A stretch of 64,000 nucleotides of DNA from Clitopilus passeckerianus (GCA_944990035.1 CALYLX010000120.1:124001-188000), one strand, 5' to 3'; positions 31,972 through 42,276 are shown, numbered from the stretch's first letter. The notes: a model not told the origin generated them from the letters alone. Numbers and translations are program-made.

Positions 31972-33578
31972 CAGTGGGCAACAAAACCCTTCCAATGTTT
32001 GCTACTTTTTCAAAGATGTGTTAATAGCTGATGGAATAAATTATGTAAAATCTTGAAAATAATATATATCATAGTTCAATGTCTTGGCTTGATGCTGACA
32101 TAACCCTGAGGCTGTACTTCCACTTTTAGCAGGTGTTTCACACAGTACAAGGTGGTGACCCATTGGAAGGGTTTTGTTGCTACTGATTTTGAAAGCAGAA
32201 ATACATGGATTTTAGTACTTAGTCCACTTTCCCTTGGCCTCAACTACTGCCTGAATCCTCCTAGGCATTGACTCTATTAAGTTCTGGCACACCTCTGCTG
32301 GAATAGCATTCCAAACCTTCTCCACCCTTGCCCAAAGTTCTAATACTCCACTAGATGGAGAATTGTACTTGCTAAGCTCTTTTTTGACATGAACCCAAAG
32401 ATGTTCAATAGGGTTCATATCAGGAGAGTTTGCTGGCCAGATTAGAACCTTCATCCTGTGGTCTTCAAACCATTCCTTGGCCATGTTGCTGGTGTGCTTG
32501 GGGTCGTTATCCTGCTGGAAAATCATATCCTTCACTTTTACCTTATAGTACTTCAGGCTATCCTGAAGTTCCTCCTCCAGAATTGAAGTGTAAAGGACCT
32601 TGTCCATAGTACCTTCAATTCTTGTAGCATATCCAACCCCATCCCACCCCATACAGCCCCATATCATAATATTTCCTCCTCCAAATTTCCGGGTTTCTTT
32701 GACACGTCGCTTGTTAAGCCCCTCCTCCTTCCCTGCCCACACTCTCTCATTCCCATCTGCCCCAAACCGGTTGATTTTAGTCTCATCAGACCAATAGACC
32801 TTCTTCCAATCATCTACAGTCCACTCTTTATGCCTCTCTGCAAACTCCTTCCGTGCCCGAATATGCTTCTGGTCAAGTGCAGGTCGTTTCACCTTTCTGA
32901 AGGACTTCCAACCAGTGTTTTTGAGGTTTCTGTGTATTGTCTGTGGTGTGACAGTTGTGTTGGTAATATCTTGAAGAACTCTAGCAGCCTGAACAGCTGT
33001 AGAAATCTTGCCCATGCGCATGTTGAGTTTTGTATATTCAATGTTGGCAGGCGTAAGCTTGGGAGGACGGCCACCAGATGACTTGGGAAGGTGAGAACAG
33101 TGCTTGTCACGTATTCTGCTGATAGAAGCAAGGCCAATTCCAGTCTCTTTATGGATATGAGTGGCAGAGAGGCCAGTATGAAGCAGTTCAATGACATGAG
33201 TAGTTTGAGCCTTAGTGAGAGTGCGCATAATGGGTTGGGGGCAAAGTAGCACTTGGGTCAGCTGTATATATAATGTACTGACACTCTAGTCACATGACTT
33301 TGTTGACTACAATCAACAAACTCAAGTATCATGTGATAAGTCACATGATTACTGGATTCAGAACAACTAGCAACAAAACCCTTCCAATGGGTCACCACCT
33401 TGTACTGTGTGAAACACCTGCTAAAAGTGGAAGTACAGCCTCAGGGTTATGTCAGCATCAAGCCAAGACATTGAACTATGATATATATTATTTTCAAGAT
33501 TTTGCATAATTTATTTCATTAGCTATTAACACATCTTTGGAAAAGTAGCAAACATTGGAAAGGTTTTGTTGCCCACTG
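31972..33578 (-). mobile_element. Tc1/mariner-like element T1c, complete
   Basis: This 1607-bp element has terminal inverted repeats of about 210 bp starting CAGTGGGCAACAAAACC, TA at 31970-31971 and 33579-33580, and one minus-strand transposase. Each 210-bp end is bounded by outer CAACAAAACCCTTCCAATG and inner CATTGGAAGGGTTTTGTTG. It is nested in element P downstream of the P transposase start. Confidence 0.93.
32212..33252 (-). CDS. Tc1-like DD34E transposase (T1c), intact
   Basis: A 346-residue open frame. The N-terminal paired helix-turn-helix contains LTKAQTTHVIELLHTGLSAT and SSGGRPPKLTPANIEYTKLN. The catalytic core shows VYWSDETKINRFG, FQQDNDPKHTSNM and WPANSPDMNPIEHLWVHVK, so all three acidic residues of DD34E are present. 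The C-terminus has EVCQNLIESMPRRIQ and ends WTKY. The first ATG (33252) begins MLLCPQPIM; a second in-frame ATG eight codons later may be used, matching the MQPLTKAQ start of the related T4 protein. Length and motifs are normal for Tc1, so it may be functional and could mobilise T1a and T1b. Confidence 0.92.
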   Translation of the reverse strand: MLLCPQPIMRTLTKAQTTHVIELLHTGLSATHIHKETGIGLASISRIRDKHCSHLPKSSGGRPPKLTPANIEYTKLNMRMGKISTAVQAARVLQDITNTTVTPQTIHRNLKNTGWKSFRKVKRPALDQKHIRARKEFAERHKEWTVDDWKKVYWSDETKINRFGADGNERVWAGKEEGLNKRRVKETRKFGGGNIMIWGCMGWDGVGYATRIEGTMDKVLYTSILEEELQDSLKYYKVKVKDMIFQQDNDPKHTSNMAKEWFEDHRMKVLIWPANSPDMNPIEHLWVHVKKELSKYNSPSSGVLELWARVEKVWNAIPAEVCQNLIESMPRRIQAVVEAKGKWTKY

Positions 33579-33880
33579 TACAAAATAGGCTATGCATTAT
33601 TGAATATGAGAAACCATGCATAAATTGGCGGTAACCAGGCTGTTCCAGGCTCGAGCTATGCATTACCGGCTATTATGCATGATTAGCTAATACACTATGA
33701 GATAGTTGACTGTAGTGGACACAGTGCAGCGTATGAGCCTCCTTGAAGGCTCTTGAAGCAGAATCACATCAAACTTGTTCTTATGTTCTTCTAGGAGTGA
33801 TGCAACAAGATCATAGTTTCTATTTACAGAATGTGAATAGAGGCATAAAGAGTATACATGTTTGTGACGCATAAGATATA

Positions 33881-34672
33881 TTAAACACGGTCAGCACAAT
33901 CACCCAGAGCCGTCTGAATCAGTTTCCTCCTGGGTGGTTGAACATTAGCATAACTTTGCGGTGCTCTAACAGAGAAGCGTACCACATCATTGATTTCATA
34001 CCAGCACTGGATCCAGCCAGCATCAAATCGGTGACAAGAGAAGGTGCACTTGGACGAATATGCCGTGTGCGCCTTGCTGCAGTTGATGCACCTGGGTGTG
34101 TGGAGGCATGGCTTGCCATCAGGAGTGGCGGGCACTGGGGGATTTGCATTAGGCTTCTCCCAGCAGCAGTGAGAGAGCTTGCGATGGTTCTGCATGTCAT
34201 GGCCATAGCCACAATGCATGCAGGAGTTGTACTGCTGTCTACAGGACGCAGTTGAGTGGCCCCAAGCCCAGCAGTGCTGGCACTGAGGGACACCAGTGTG
34301 AACGCTAGCAAGGGAGATGTTGCAAAAGTGACCACCAATAAACATCTTCTTGTTGGTGATGGACTTGAGGGCGGTACTGGACCTTGTATCCCAGAAGTCG
34401 AAAAAGACCACGCACATGTCATGTGATGGAGTGGCAGGATGAATACGTGGTTTCCCAGCAAGCTGGAGCAACGACCTAGTGGCATTTTGATGCAAGAGTA
34501 TCTCCATTGTGTTGGGAGTGACTGGAGTGCTCTCTGCTGCCCCAAAGGTGTAGAAGGGAACACCAGTGATGCGGGCGTAGGAACACGATGCAGGAACCTC
34601 CACATTCACGTTGACGATAGGCTAGCCACCCTTAGTGAGAGGGTACCAAACACACTGCACAGCGAGCCAGAT
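33881..34672 (-). pseudogene. LINE-A ORF1 C-terminal part of copy A9
   Basis: An open stretch of about 243 codons (34609-33881) carries YARITGVPFYTFG, MCVVFFDFWDTRSS and zinc knuckles CQHCWAWGHSTASC, CMHCGYGHDMQNH and CINCSKAHTAYSSKC. A TAG at 34622-34624 interrupts the frame upstream. The ORF then reaches its natural end just before ORF2. The N-terminal two thirds are absent because T3 begins at 34674. Confidence 0.85.
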
Positions 34673-35904
34673 ACAGTAAGCAACAAAAGTGTTTCAATAT
34701 TTGCTACTTTTCTAAAGATGCTTTAATAGCTTAGAAAATAAAATTGATAAAATCATTGAAATATTACCCAATATAGTTTAGGATCATGGCTTGAGGCTGA
34801 CATAAGCATGAGGCTGTGCAATGAAGTTTGATGGATGATATAAGCAAAATAAAATGGTTACTCATTAGAACAGTTTTGTAACAAGGTAATTACATAGTAA
34901 GAATACATCTAGTTTAGTACTTAGTCCAGGCTCCCTTGGCTTTAGCTACTGCCTGAATCCTCCTAGGCATAGATTCAATCAAATTCTGACACACTTCCTT
35001 GGGTATCTCATTCCACAACTTGGCTACCCTCTCCCAAAGGTCCAAAACTCCACCAGGTGGATAATCAAACTTTTTGAGCACATTCTTGACATGAACCCAA
35101 AGGTGTTCAATAGGGTTCATATCAGGAGAATGTGCTGGCCATATGAGAACATTGATATCATGGTCTTCAAACCATTTCTTGGCCAGTTTGCTGGTGTGCT
35201 TGGAGTCGTTGTCTTGCTGGAATATAATGTCCTCGGGTTCGAGTTCATACCACTCCAGAGTTTGCCAGAGATCTTCATCTAAAATCTGTGTGTAAAGTTG
35301 AGCATTTGTATTACCTTCAATTCTGGTAGCATATCCAACCCCCTCCCATCCCATACAACCCCACACCATGATACTTCCACCACCGTATTTAGTGGTTTAC
35401 TGCACTGTGCATGCATTAAGGCCCTCTCCCTCCTCTTTCCAGACCCATTGTGTCCCATCTGACCCCAAGCAGTTGATTTTAGTCTCATCAGACTATATAA
35501 CATGCTTCCAGTCCTCCACAGTCCAGTGCAGATGTTGTTCTGCAAATTTCTTCCAAAGGCGCTTATGCTATTTTTTGAGTGCAGGCCTTTTCCTCTTCTT
35601 CACAGCTTTCCAACCAGCGTTACGCAAGTCACAGCACACAGTCTGAGCTGAGAGAGGTTGGTTGGTGATATTACGTAAGGCCTGTGTAGCCTCAGTAGCT
35701 GTAGAAAGCTTGCCCATGCGCATTGCACATTTGGTGTAGTCGATGTTGGCAGAGGTAAGCTTGGCTGGCCGGCCACCAGAAGACTTATCAAGGTTTGGAA
35801 GATGTTGATTACGGATTCTAGAGATAGAAGCAAGGCCAACACCAGTGTCTCTGTTGATCTGGCGGACAGAGGCACCAGATTGAAGCAGTTCAACGACGCG
35901 GATA

Positions 35905-37511
35905 CAGTGGGCAACAAAATCTTTCCAATATTTGCTACTTTTTTAGAGATCACTTAATAACTCAAAAAGAAAAATAGGTAAAATCTTCGAAATAATATAT
36001 AGTAAAGTTTGACATCTTGGCTTGAATCTGACATAAGCCTGAGGCTGTGCAACCACTTTTAGAAGTTGTTTCACGCACTGCAAAGTGGTCACTTATTGGA
36101 AAGGTTTTGTTGCTGCTGCTTACACAACCAATGTTTAGCTAATAAGTCACATGATACTCAACTTTGTTGATTGTGATCAACAAGGTCATGTGACCAGTGT
36201 ACCAACTGACTATATAAGCAGCTGTCCTGACCATTAGATCTCCACCACTGCACCATGCAACCTCTCACTAAAGCGCAAACAACCCACATTCTTGAACTGC
36301 TTGACTCTGGCATTTCTGGTGCAACTATCCATACAGAGACTGGAATAGGTCTTGCTTCTATTAGCAGAATATGTAAACAACACCACCCACACCTTGTCAA
36401 GTCCTCTGGAGGCCGTTCTTCCAAGCTTACGCCTGCCAACATCGAATACACCAAATTAAACATGCGCATGGGCAAGATTTCCACAGCTGTTGATGCAGCC
36501 AGAGTTCTTCAAAATATTACCAACAACTCTGTTACACCTCAGACAGTACGCAGGCACCTCAAAAATACGGGTTGGAAGGCTGTGGTGAGGAGGAAACGCC
36601 CTGCACTTACCAAGGCGCATAAAAAGGCTCGACTGGAATTTGCAGAGAGGCATGCAGAGCGGACTATAGAGGACTGGGAGAGGGTCTGGTGGTCTGATGA
36701 GACTAAAATCAACCGTTTTGGGTCAGATGAGAGGGAGATGGTGTGGAAAGACAAGAATGAGGGGCTTAGCAAGCGGACGGTTAAAGAAACCAGAAAGTAC
36801 GGTGGTGGAAGTATTATGGTGTGGGGCTGTATGGGGTGGAAAGAGGTTGGATATGCTACCAGAATTGAAGGTAACATGGATGCTGACCTTTACACAAGAA
36901 TTCTAAATAATGAACTCCAAAAAACCTTTAAGTACTACAAGCTCAAATACCACGACATCCTTTTTCAGCAGGATAACGACTCCAAGCACACTAGCAGAAC
37001 AGCTCGGGAGTGGTTTGAGGACCATGATATTGATGTTCTTATATGGCCAGCACACTCCCCTGACCTTAATCCTATTGAACATCTTTGGGTTCATGTCAAG
37101 AATGAGCTGAAAAAGTACCCGGAGCCACCTGCTGGAATTTTTCAACTTTGGGAGCGGGTACAGGTTGTTTGGGATGCTATACCAGAGGAGGTGTGCCAGA
37201 ATTTAATAGAGTCTATGCCTAGGAGACTTGAGGCAGTGATGAAGGCCAAAGGAGAGTGGACCAAGTATTAATATTTACATATTTCTGTTTTTGTAAATGC
37301 CGGCAACAAAACCTTTCCAATGAGTGACCACTTTGCAGTGTGTGAAACAACTTCTAAAAGTAGTTGCACAGCCTCAGGCTTATGTCAGATTCAAGCCAAG
37401 ATGTCAAACTTTACTATATATTATTTCGAAGATTTTACCTATTTTTCTTTTTGAGTTATTAAGTGATCTCTGAAAAAGTAGCAAACATTGGAAAGATTTT
37501 GTTGCCCACTG
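35905..37511 (+). mobile_element. Tc1/mariner-like element T4, complete, nested in T3
   Basis: This 1607-bp element is flanked by TA at 35903-35904 and 37512-37513, within the transposase gene of T3. Terminal blocks 35905-36115 and 37302-37511 are inverted repeats starting CAGTGGGCAACAAAATC. The inner ends carry the inverted motif (TTGGAAAGGTTTTGTTG). It encodes an uninterrupted transposase on the plus strand. Confidence 0.93.
36255..37271 (+). CDS. Tc1-like DD34E transposase (T4), intact
   Basis: This 338-residue transposase starts MQPLTKAQTTHILELLDSG. The second DNA-binding helix region is SSGGRSSKLTPANIEYTKLN. The catalytic core reads WWSDETKINRFG, ILFQQDNDSKHTSRT and WPAHSPDLNPIEHLWVHVK, giving D, D and E at Tc1 spacing, and the end is EVCQNLIESMPRRLEAV. 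It has no stop codon or frameshift. It is about two-thirds identical to the T1c protein by eye, so it is a separate family of the same lineage. The 338-residue length equals that of T2. Confidence 0.93.
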   Translation: MQPLTKAQTTHILELLDSGISGATIHTETGIGLASISRICKQHHPHLVKSSGGRSSKLTPANIEYTKLNMRMGKISTAVDAARVLQNITNNSVTPQTVRRHLKNTGWKAVVRRKRPALTKAHKKARLEFAERHAERTIEDWERVWWSDETKINRFGSDEREMVWKDKNEGLSKRTVKETRKYGGGSIMVWGCMGWKEVGYATRIEGNMDADLYTRILNNELQKTFKYYKLKYHDILFQQDNDSKHTSRTAREWFEDHDIDVLIWPAHSPDLNPIEHLWVHVKNELKKYPEPPAGIFQLWERVQVVWDAIPEEVCQNLIESMPRRLEAVMKAKGEWTKY

Positions 37512-37891
37512 TAATTTGAGCCTTGGTGAGGGACTTCATAGCAGAGTTGGGGGTCTAGGATGAACTGGACAGCTACTTATATACTAATATCACACTCTAG
37601 TCACATGACCTTGTTGATTGCAATCAACAAAGTAGAGTGTCACATGACTTATTAGGTAATTCACAGTTTTCCATCAAGCAGTTACATAACTGTTCCAATA
37701 AGTCACTGTTTTGTTTTGCTTATATCATCCATCAAAATTAATTGCACAGCCTCATGCTTATGTCAGCCTCAAGCTATGATCCTAAACTATATTGGGTAAT
37801 ATTTCAATGATTTTATCAATTTTATTTTCTAAGCTATTAAAGCATCTTTAGAAAAGTAGCAAACATTGAAACACTTTTGTTGCTTACTGTA

Positions 37892-38394
37892 CACAGCAAG
37901 AAATATGCATCTAAATGACTTTTATCTGTGGGAGGAGAGGTAATAGGCTTGGAGGAGATCTAATGTAGGCAGGAGACCTCGAAGGTGTGTTTTATGTGTT
38001 TTTTTGGCACTATAACTTATACATAGCTTCTATAGGCAACTTAGGACGCGTACCAGCACTAAATGACACCAAAACCCGCCTCAACAGCAAAGCCTTAAGC
38101 CTAGACCTGCCTACCCTCTCCCCAAGCCTCCAGAGCTTGACATTCACTTAGGATTTGATGCTATCACTCCTAAAATGTTGTTAAAAGTCTTCAAGATACT
38201 AACATGTACTTATATACATTGAAATTCACGTCTTTCAACCATTACCCTCTGTGCAAACCCACGGGTACACCCTACCCTTGCCACCCTTGGCCTACCCCCA
38301 CCCATTCTCGCGGGTAAACCCTACCCTTGACCCAAGGGTAGGGTAACTCAAAGGTAAGGGTGAAAGTACGAGATTTTTACCTGAGGGTTACCCG
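37892..38394. other. No gene seen; GGGTA-rich stretch
   Basis: No credible coding sequence or element end is visible from the T3 end to the T5 remnant. The first 300 bp are plain AT-rich sequence. From about 38250 the text becomes rich in CCCTACCC, GGGTAAACCC and GGGTTACCC words, including a perfect hairpin at 38318-38344. It may be a terminal fragment of an unrecognised repeat. Confidence 0.5.
38318..38344. repeat. 12-bp perfect palindrome in GGGTA-rich region
   Basis: ACCCTACCCTTG and its exact inverted copy CAAGGGTAGGGT are separated by three bases. The hairpin sits among several looser CCCTACCC/GGGTAGGG repeats between 38250 and 38400. Confidence 0.8.
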
Positions 38395-39289
38395 TGCCGG
38401 GCCCTATCCTTGACCCTTTTACTAGTGAGCCCCTCCCTCTTCTCCTCCCAGACCATTTCATTCCCATCTGCCCCAAATCTATTGATTTTAGTCTTATCAG
38501 ACCACCGGACCCTCTTCCAGTCATCCACAATTCACTCCAGATGCCTTTCTGCAAACTTCAGCCTTGCCTTAATATGACTTTTTTCCAATGCAGACCTCTT
38601 CAACCTCCTCTTAGCCCTCTACCCTATATTCTTCAGCCCCCTGCATGCAATCTGAGGTGAAACAGACTGGTTGGTGATGTTTTGAAGTACTCTGGCACCC
38701 TCTACAGCATTATTAATCTTGCCCATGCACATATTAAGTTTAATGTAGTCAATATTAGCAGGAGTAAGCTTTGCAGGGTGACCTCCGGAGGACTTGGGCA
38801 AGTCTGAGCAGTGCTGAGAATGTATTCTGCTAATGGTAGCAAGCCCTATACCAGTCTCTTTATGGATAGAAGCAGCAGAAAGGCCAGCATAAAGCAGTTC
38901 AAGGACACGAGTAGTTTGTGCTTTTGTAAGAGGTTGCATGATGGATTAGGAATGAAGTAGCACTTGGTTTAGCTGTATATATACTGTATTGACACTCTGG
39001 TCACATGACATTGTTGATTATAATCAACAAAGCCAAGTATCATGTGACTCATCACATGATTACTGATTTCAGAATGACCAGCAACAAAACCTTTCCAATG
39101 AGTAACCAACTTGAAGTGTGTGAACCACCTACTAAAAGTGGAAGCACAGCCTCAGGGTTATGTCAGTGTAAAGCCAAGATGTTAAACTATAATATATATT
39201 ATTCTCATGACTTTCGGAAATTTATTCCGTGAGCTATTAAGTGATCTCTGAAAAAGTAACAAACATTGGAAAGATTTTGGAGCCCACTG
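38395..39289 (-). mobile_element. Tc1-like T5 remnant
   Basis: This decayed minus-strand element encodes the N-terminal DNA-binding region (MQPLTKAQTTRVLELLYAG, SSGGHPAKLTPANIDYIK; 38939-38619). In another frame it then encodes part of the catalytic region down to about 38400, where it stops without a left end. The right terminal block (39081-39289) is recognisable, bounded by GCAACAAAACCTTTCCAATG and CATTGGAAAGATTTTGGAGC. The final TA is not preserved (CACTGGATA). Stops and frameshifts make it inactive. Confidence 0.85.
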
Positions 39290-41455
39290 GATAGCAAGTT
39301 TGTTTGAAGGTGAGTGGGTTTGCTGTGTGATGAAGTGTTAGGTGAGTTTCTTCCCCTTCTTATACCCTGTGAGTATTTTCTTGGCATTCTGCAGTTCCAA
39401 TTCGGGCATCCACTTGTTGTCTGCTGATGGCCATCCTTTCCATTTTACGAGGTATTTGTGTTATCCTTTGCCCTGTTTCTGATGGGCCATGATTGCTTCT
39501 ACTTCATACACCTCTATCCCATTAACTTTGTTAGGTGGTGGTTTAGAGAAACTGGGTCCATGTGCTTTGGTAGAGATGTAGCAGATAAGAAACAATGCAT
39601 GGATCACTGGGTGGATATTCCATCGTCTTGGCAAGTCAAGTTTGTAGGTCGGGCGCTCTTTTACCTCAAGTATTTTGAAGGGTCCTTCTTGTTTGGGTGC
39701 CAGTTTCTTGGAGATGTTCCCTTGATTGAGGTTAGTGGCTTCTAACTACACCTTCTCTCTGACTTTGAATGGAGTCAAGTGCCATGTGATCCTTTCTGCC
39801 ATGCACTGTGCAGCAAGTACATGTGTGGTGTTTGCTTTATTGCATGCTTGTAGAAGTTCCTTGATCTGTTTGTCAACGGTGGGAATTTTGCTAGTGGGAG
39901 CGACTCATAAGAGTGCAGGTGGTTTGTATTCCATCATTAGATAAAATAGGGTTCATTTGATGATAGAGGTGTGTAGCTGTTGTAGGAGAATTCTAGGGTG
40001 GTAATCTATTTGGACTAGAATTCAGAGTTCTGTGCGCAGAAGATGCAGAGATAGGCATCAATTCCTGGTTGATCCTTTCTGTTGCACTATTGGTTTGTAG
40101 GTGATAGGCAGCGCTCATGTTGAGTTTGATTTCAAGAAGTCGTCCCATTTCTTGGAAGACTTTAGAGGCAAATTGAGGTCCTCTGTCTTCAAATTTCCAA
40201 TCTTCTACAGTAGGTTTGATCAAATTGATGGAGGTCCGTCCTCTTTGGCAGTGCGAATGGTGTCAACGATTAGTTTGTCATTAACCATCTTATATACAGT
40301 CTCATCTTTTAATTCAATATCAATTGAACAAAGAAAGAGCTTGTTGGGGAGGAGAATAATGTCTTCATTGTTGGTGTCTTCGTCTGGGATATGGTCGGGT
40401 CATCAAGACAGTGCATCAGATTGTATTATCTTTGCACCAGGGGTGTGCACAAGTTTGATGTTAAACTAGGATAGCAGTAGGTTCCATCTTGCTTGCTGTC
40501 AGTTTAACTTCTGGGCTTCTTGGAAGTATGTGAGGTTCTTGTAATTGGATAGACTCACAACCAGGTGTTGAGATCCATGAAAGTAGCATTGCCAGGTTTT
40601 CAATGCACAGATGATGCCTAGAAGTTCTTAATCATAGATTTTGTAATTCTATTTTGTTTCTGAGAAAAATTTTGATATGAAACCACATGGGTGCCAGGAT
40701 TCATTGGCATCACATTGTTGTAAAACTGCTTCTATTGCAAGCTTGGAGGTGTTGCTCTCCACCACAAATGGTTTTGTGGGGTCAGGCATTAGCAATACAG
40801 ATGCTTTCAGAAATTTGTTCTTCAATGTAGTGAATGCTTTGTGACATTCATCAGTCCATTCCCATTTCTTGTCTTTTTTGGTGAGTTTCTGTAGTAGCTT
40901 GGCAATTTCTGCATATTTTTCAATAAACCTGTGATAGAAGTCCCCAAATTCTAAAAATGATTGGACTTCTTTTACCGTGGTTGGCATAGACAGTCGCACA
41001 TCCCTGCAAGTTTTACAGGGTTCATGGAGATCTTGTTTGGTTCAATAATGAACCCAAGGTATTCCACTCTTGTGGTGTTGAATTGCTATTTCTCTGCTTT
41101 GAGGTAGAGATTGTTGTTCTGTAGTCTTTGTAAAACTCTGTGTATGTGTTCTTGGTGTTTCTCTGGGTCGTTGGAAAAGATGAGGATGTCGTTCATGTAA
41201 ATGATAACCCATCCTTTGTCTATCATGTCTCAGAAGAGGTGGTTCATCATGGCTTGAAATGTGCTGGGTAAGTTCATTAGTCCAAAAAACATCACTATTG
41301 GCTCAAATAGTCCTTGATTGGTTTTGAATGCTGCTTTCCATTGATTGCCATCTTTGATGCAGATATTGTGATATCTCCATCAAATGTCAAGTTTGGTGAA
41401 GACCGTTGCTCCTTTCAGTTTGTCAATGAGAGCCAGTGGTAAAAGGTAGGCATTA

Positions 41456-42153
41456 GGGTGTTTCACACTATTGCTTCTAGTGGAATTTTAATGGGTTTTG
41501 GACTTTACTTTTTGTCTCGCTTTTTGGAGTTTGGAACCTTTCAAAAAAATGCTGCATTGAAAAACACAACTGTTTTTTAAAGTATGCAAGAGCAGCACTA
41601 GAGTTGCTTTTGCAATATTTCCATTCTGCTTTCCATTTCATTTTTCCAATCCGGCTCATGTGAGGTACCACATAATTAAATAATTCTTCTTTACCATGTC
41701 AATTAAATTTAATATACATGTTTCATGTTCAATGTCCTCCATTGCCCAATGCTACCCCATGTCAGTAATTGCAAGACCGACTGCAGAGCCATTGCACCTG
41801 ATGGATGTGTCTGATGCATCCAAATCAGACTTGGACTGCTGCTTGTGCCACTAAAGGATCTGAAGCTGCTGGGCATACTTAAGCACCCTGTTGAGAAGAG
41901 GTTGATGGAGCAGGATGGTGGGCATACCAGATTGGGTCAAGTGCACATTAGTCATCAGATAAAATTTATTGAATTAGTTGACTAGTTACAAAGGAATGCA
42001 AGAAAAAAAAATTGTATTCAGAGGGGTTTCATATAGGCACATTTTTCAAGTGTTTTTCAGTCATTTTTCAAGCGCTTTTTGATCAAAAGTGATCCCAACA
42101 ACAAGTGGAAAATCCCATTAAAATGCCGTCAAAAGCAACAGCGTGAAATGCCC
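41456..42153. mobile_element. 698-bp non-autonomous inverted-repeat element, TA-flanked
   Basis: The ends are GGGTGTTTCACACTATTGC and, inverted, GGGCATTTCACGCTGTTGC. Similarity continues for about 45 bp to TTTTAATGGG. TA stands on both sides (41454-41455 and 42154-42155). Removing the element rejoins the Gypsy RT reading frame. No transposase is encoded; the longest frame inside is about 64 codons without recognisable motifs. TA duplication suggests mobilisation by a Tc1/mariner- or pogo-like enzyme, but the end sequence matches none of the complete elements here. Confidence 0.75.
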
Positions 42154-42276
42154 TATTGGCTATGGTTTCTTCGTTGAGTCGTCGGTAGTTCTGGCATAGT
42201 CTCAGGGCTTCTGAGTTTTTTCTTGCAACAAAGAAGAACGGGGATGCTTGTGGGCAGTTGGATTCTCGAATGTATC

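Larger units (their letters stand above)
28425..33712 (-). mobile_element. pogo/Tigger-type DNA transposon P, 5.3 kb, with nested Tc1s
   Basis: The ends are CAGTCGACTATCTCATAGTG (28425) and, inverted, CAGTCAACTATCTCATAGTG (ending 33712): 20 bp with one mismatch. They are flanked by TA at 28423-28424 and 33713-33714. Next to each end is a palindromic stretch built from ATGCATAATAGC. The outer flanks join to intact LINE-A EN sequence (GTCCAC-TA and TA-ACCCC), proving insertion into copy A9. Inside are a deleted Tc1 copy T1b, the pogo-type transposase gene and a full Tc1 copy T1c. Without the nested Tc1 elements P is about 2.75 kb. Confidence 0.87.
25579..33872 (-). pseudogene. LINE-A ORF2 N-terminal part of copy A9, three segments
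   Basis: The start is ATG 33872 (MRHKHVYSLCLYSHSVNRN), followed by ILLQEPSRRL. P then interrupts it. EN continues at 28422 with AGDFNCKSSVWDPDYDS and HTPTHFPHAG-type sequence. A 31-bp tandem duplication at 28014-28075 shifts the frame. T2 then interrupts it, and the segment 26246-25579 gives GPSDHALLT and the EN-RT linker, with a stop in place of the second Trp of the SWWNPEC motif near 25960. The RT is missing. Confidence 0.85.
25571..34673 (-). mobile_element. LINE-A copy A9 (minus), split by T2 and element P
   Basis: This minus-strand LINE-A is in four visible pieces: ORF1 3' part (34672-33881), ORF2 start (33872-33715), EN (28422-27869) and EN end plus linker (26246-25579). The gaps are exactly the TA-flanked DNA transposons P (28425-33712) and T2 (26249-27866). 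Removing them restores an uninterrupted EN reading (VSTT + NPEGEAVIG, and TVH + SVVTEWKG). It stops at AKCS (25579), where LINE-B begins. Its upstream end is cut by T3 at 34673. Confidence 0.85.
34914..37539 (-). pseudogene. Tc1-like transposase of T3, broken
   Basis: ATG 37539 opens MKSLTKAQI. The T4 insertion follows at a TA within the ninth codon, and the sequence resumes at 35904 as RVVELLQSGASVRQINRD and SSGGRPAKLTSANIDYTK. Several frame changes and stops follow between 35640 and 35360. The C-terminal part (35369-34914) still shows FQQDNDSKHTSKL, WPAHSPDMNPIEHLWVHVK and EVCQNLIESMPRRIQ. It is dead both from the insertion and from point decay. Confidence 0.88.
34674..37889 (-). mobile_element. 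Tc1-like element T3, interrupted by T4
   Basis: Its ends CAGTAAGCAACAAAAGTGTTT (34674) and the inverted partner ending 37889 are both next to TA. Both ends keep the inner inverted motif in weaker form (GTAACAAAACTGTTC and GTTACATAACTGTTCC). After removing T4 (35905-37511) the element is about 1.6 kb. Its left flank is LINE-A ORF1 sequence but its right flank is not, so the right side has been rearranged since insertion. Confidence 0.87.

Noticed and set aside
38250..38400. Internal telomere repeat tract
   Set aside because: The words are CCCTACCC and GGGTAAACCC, not a regular TTAGGG array, and they are not tandem.
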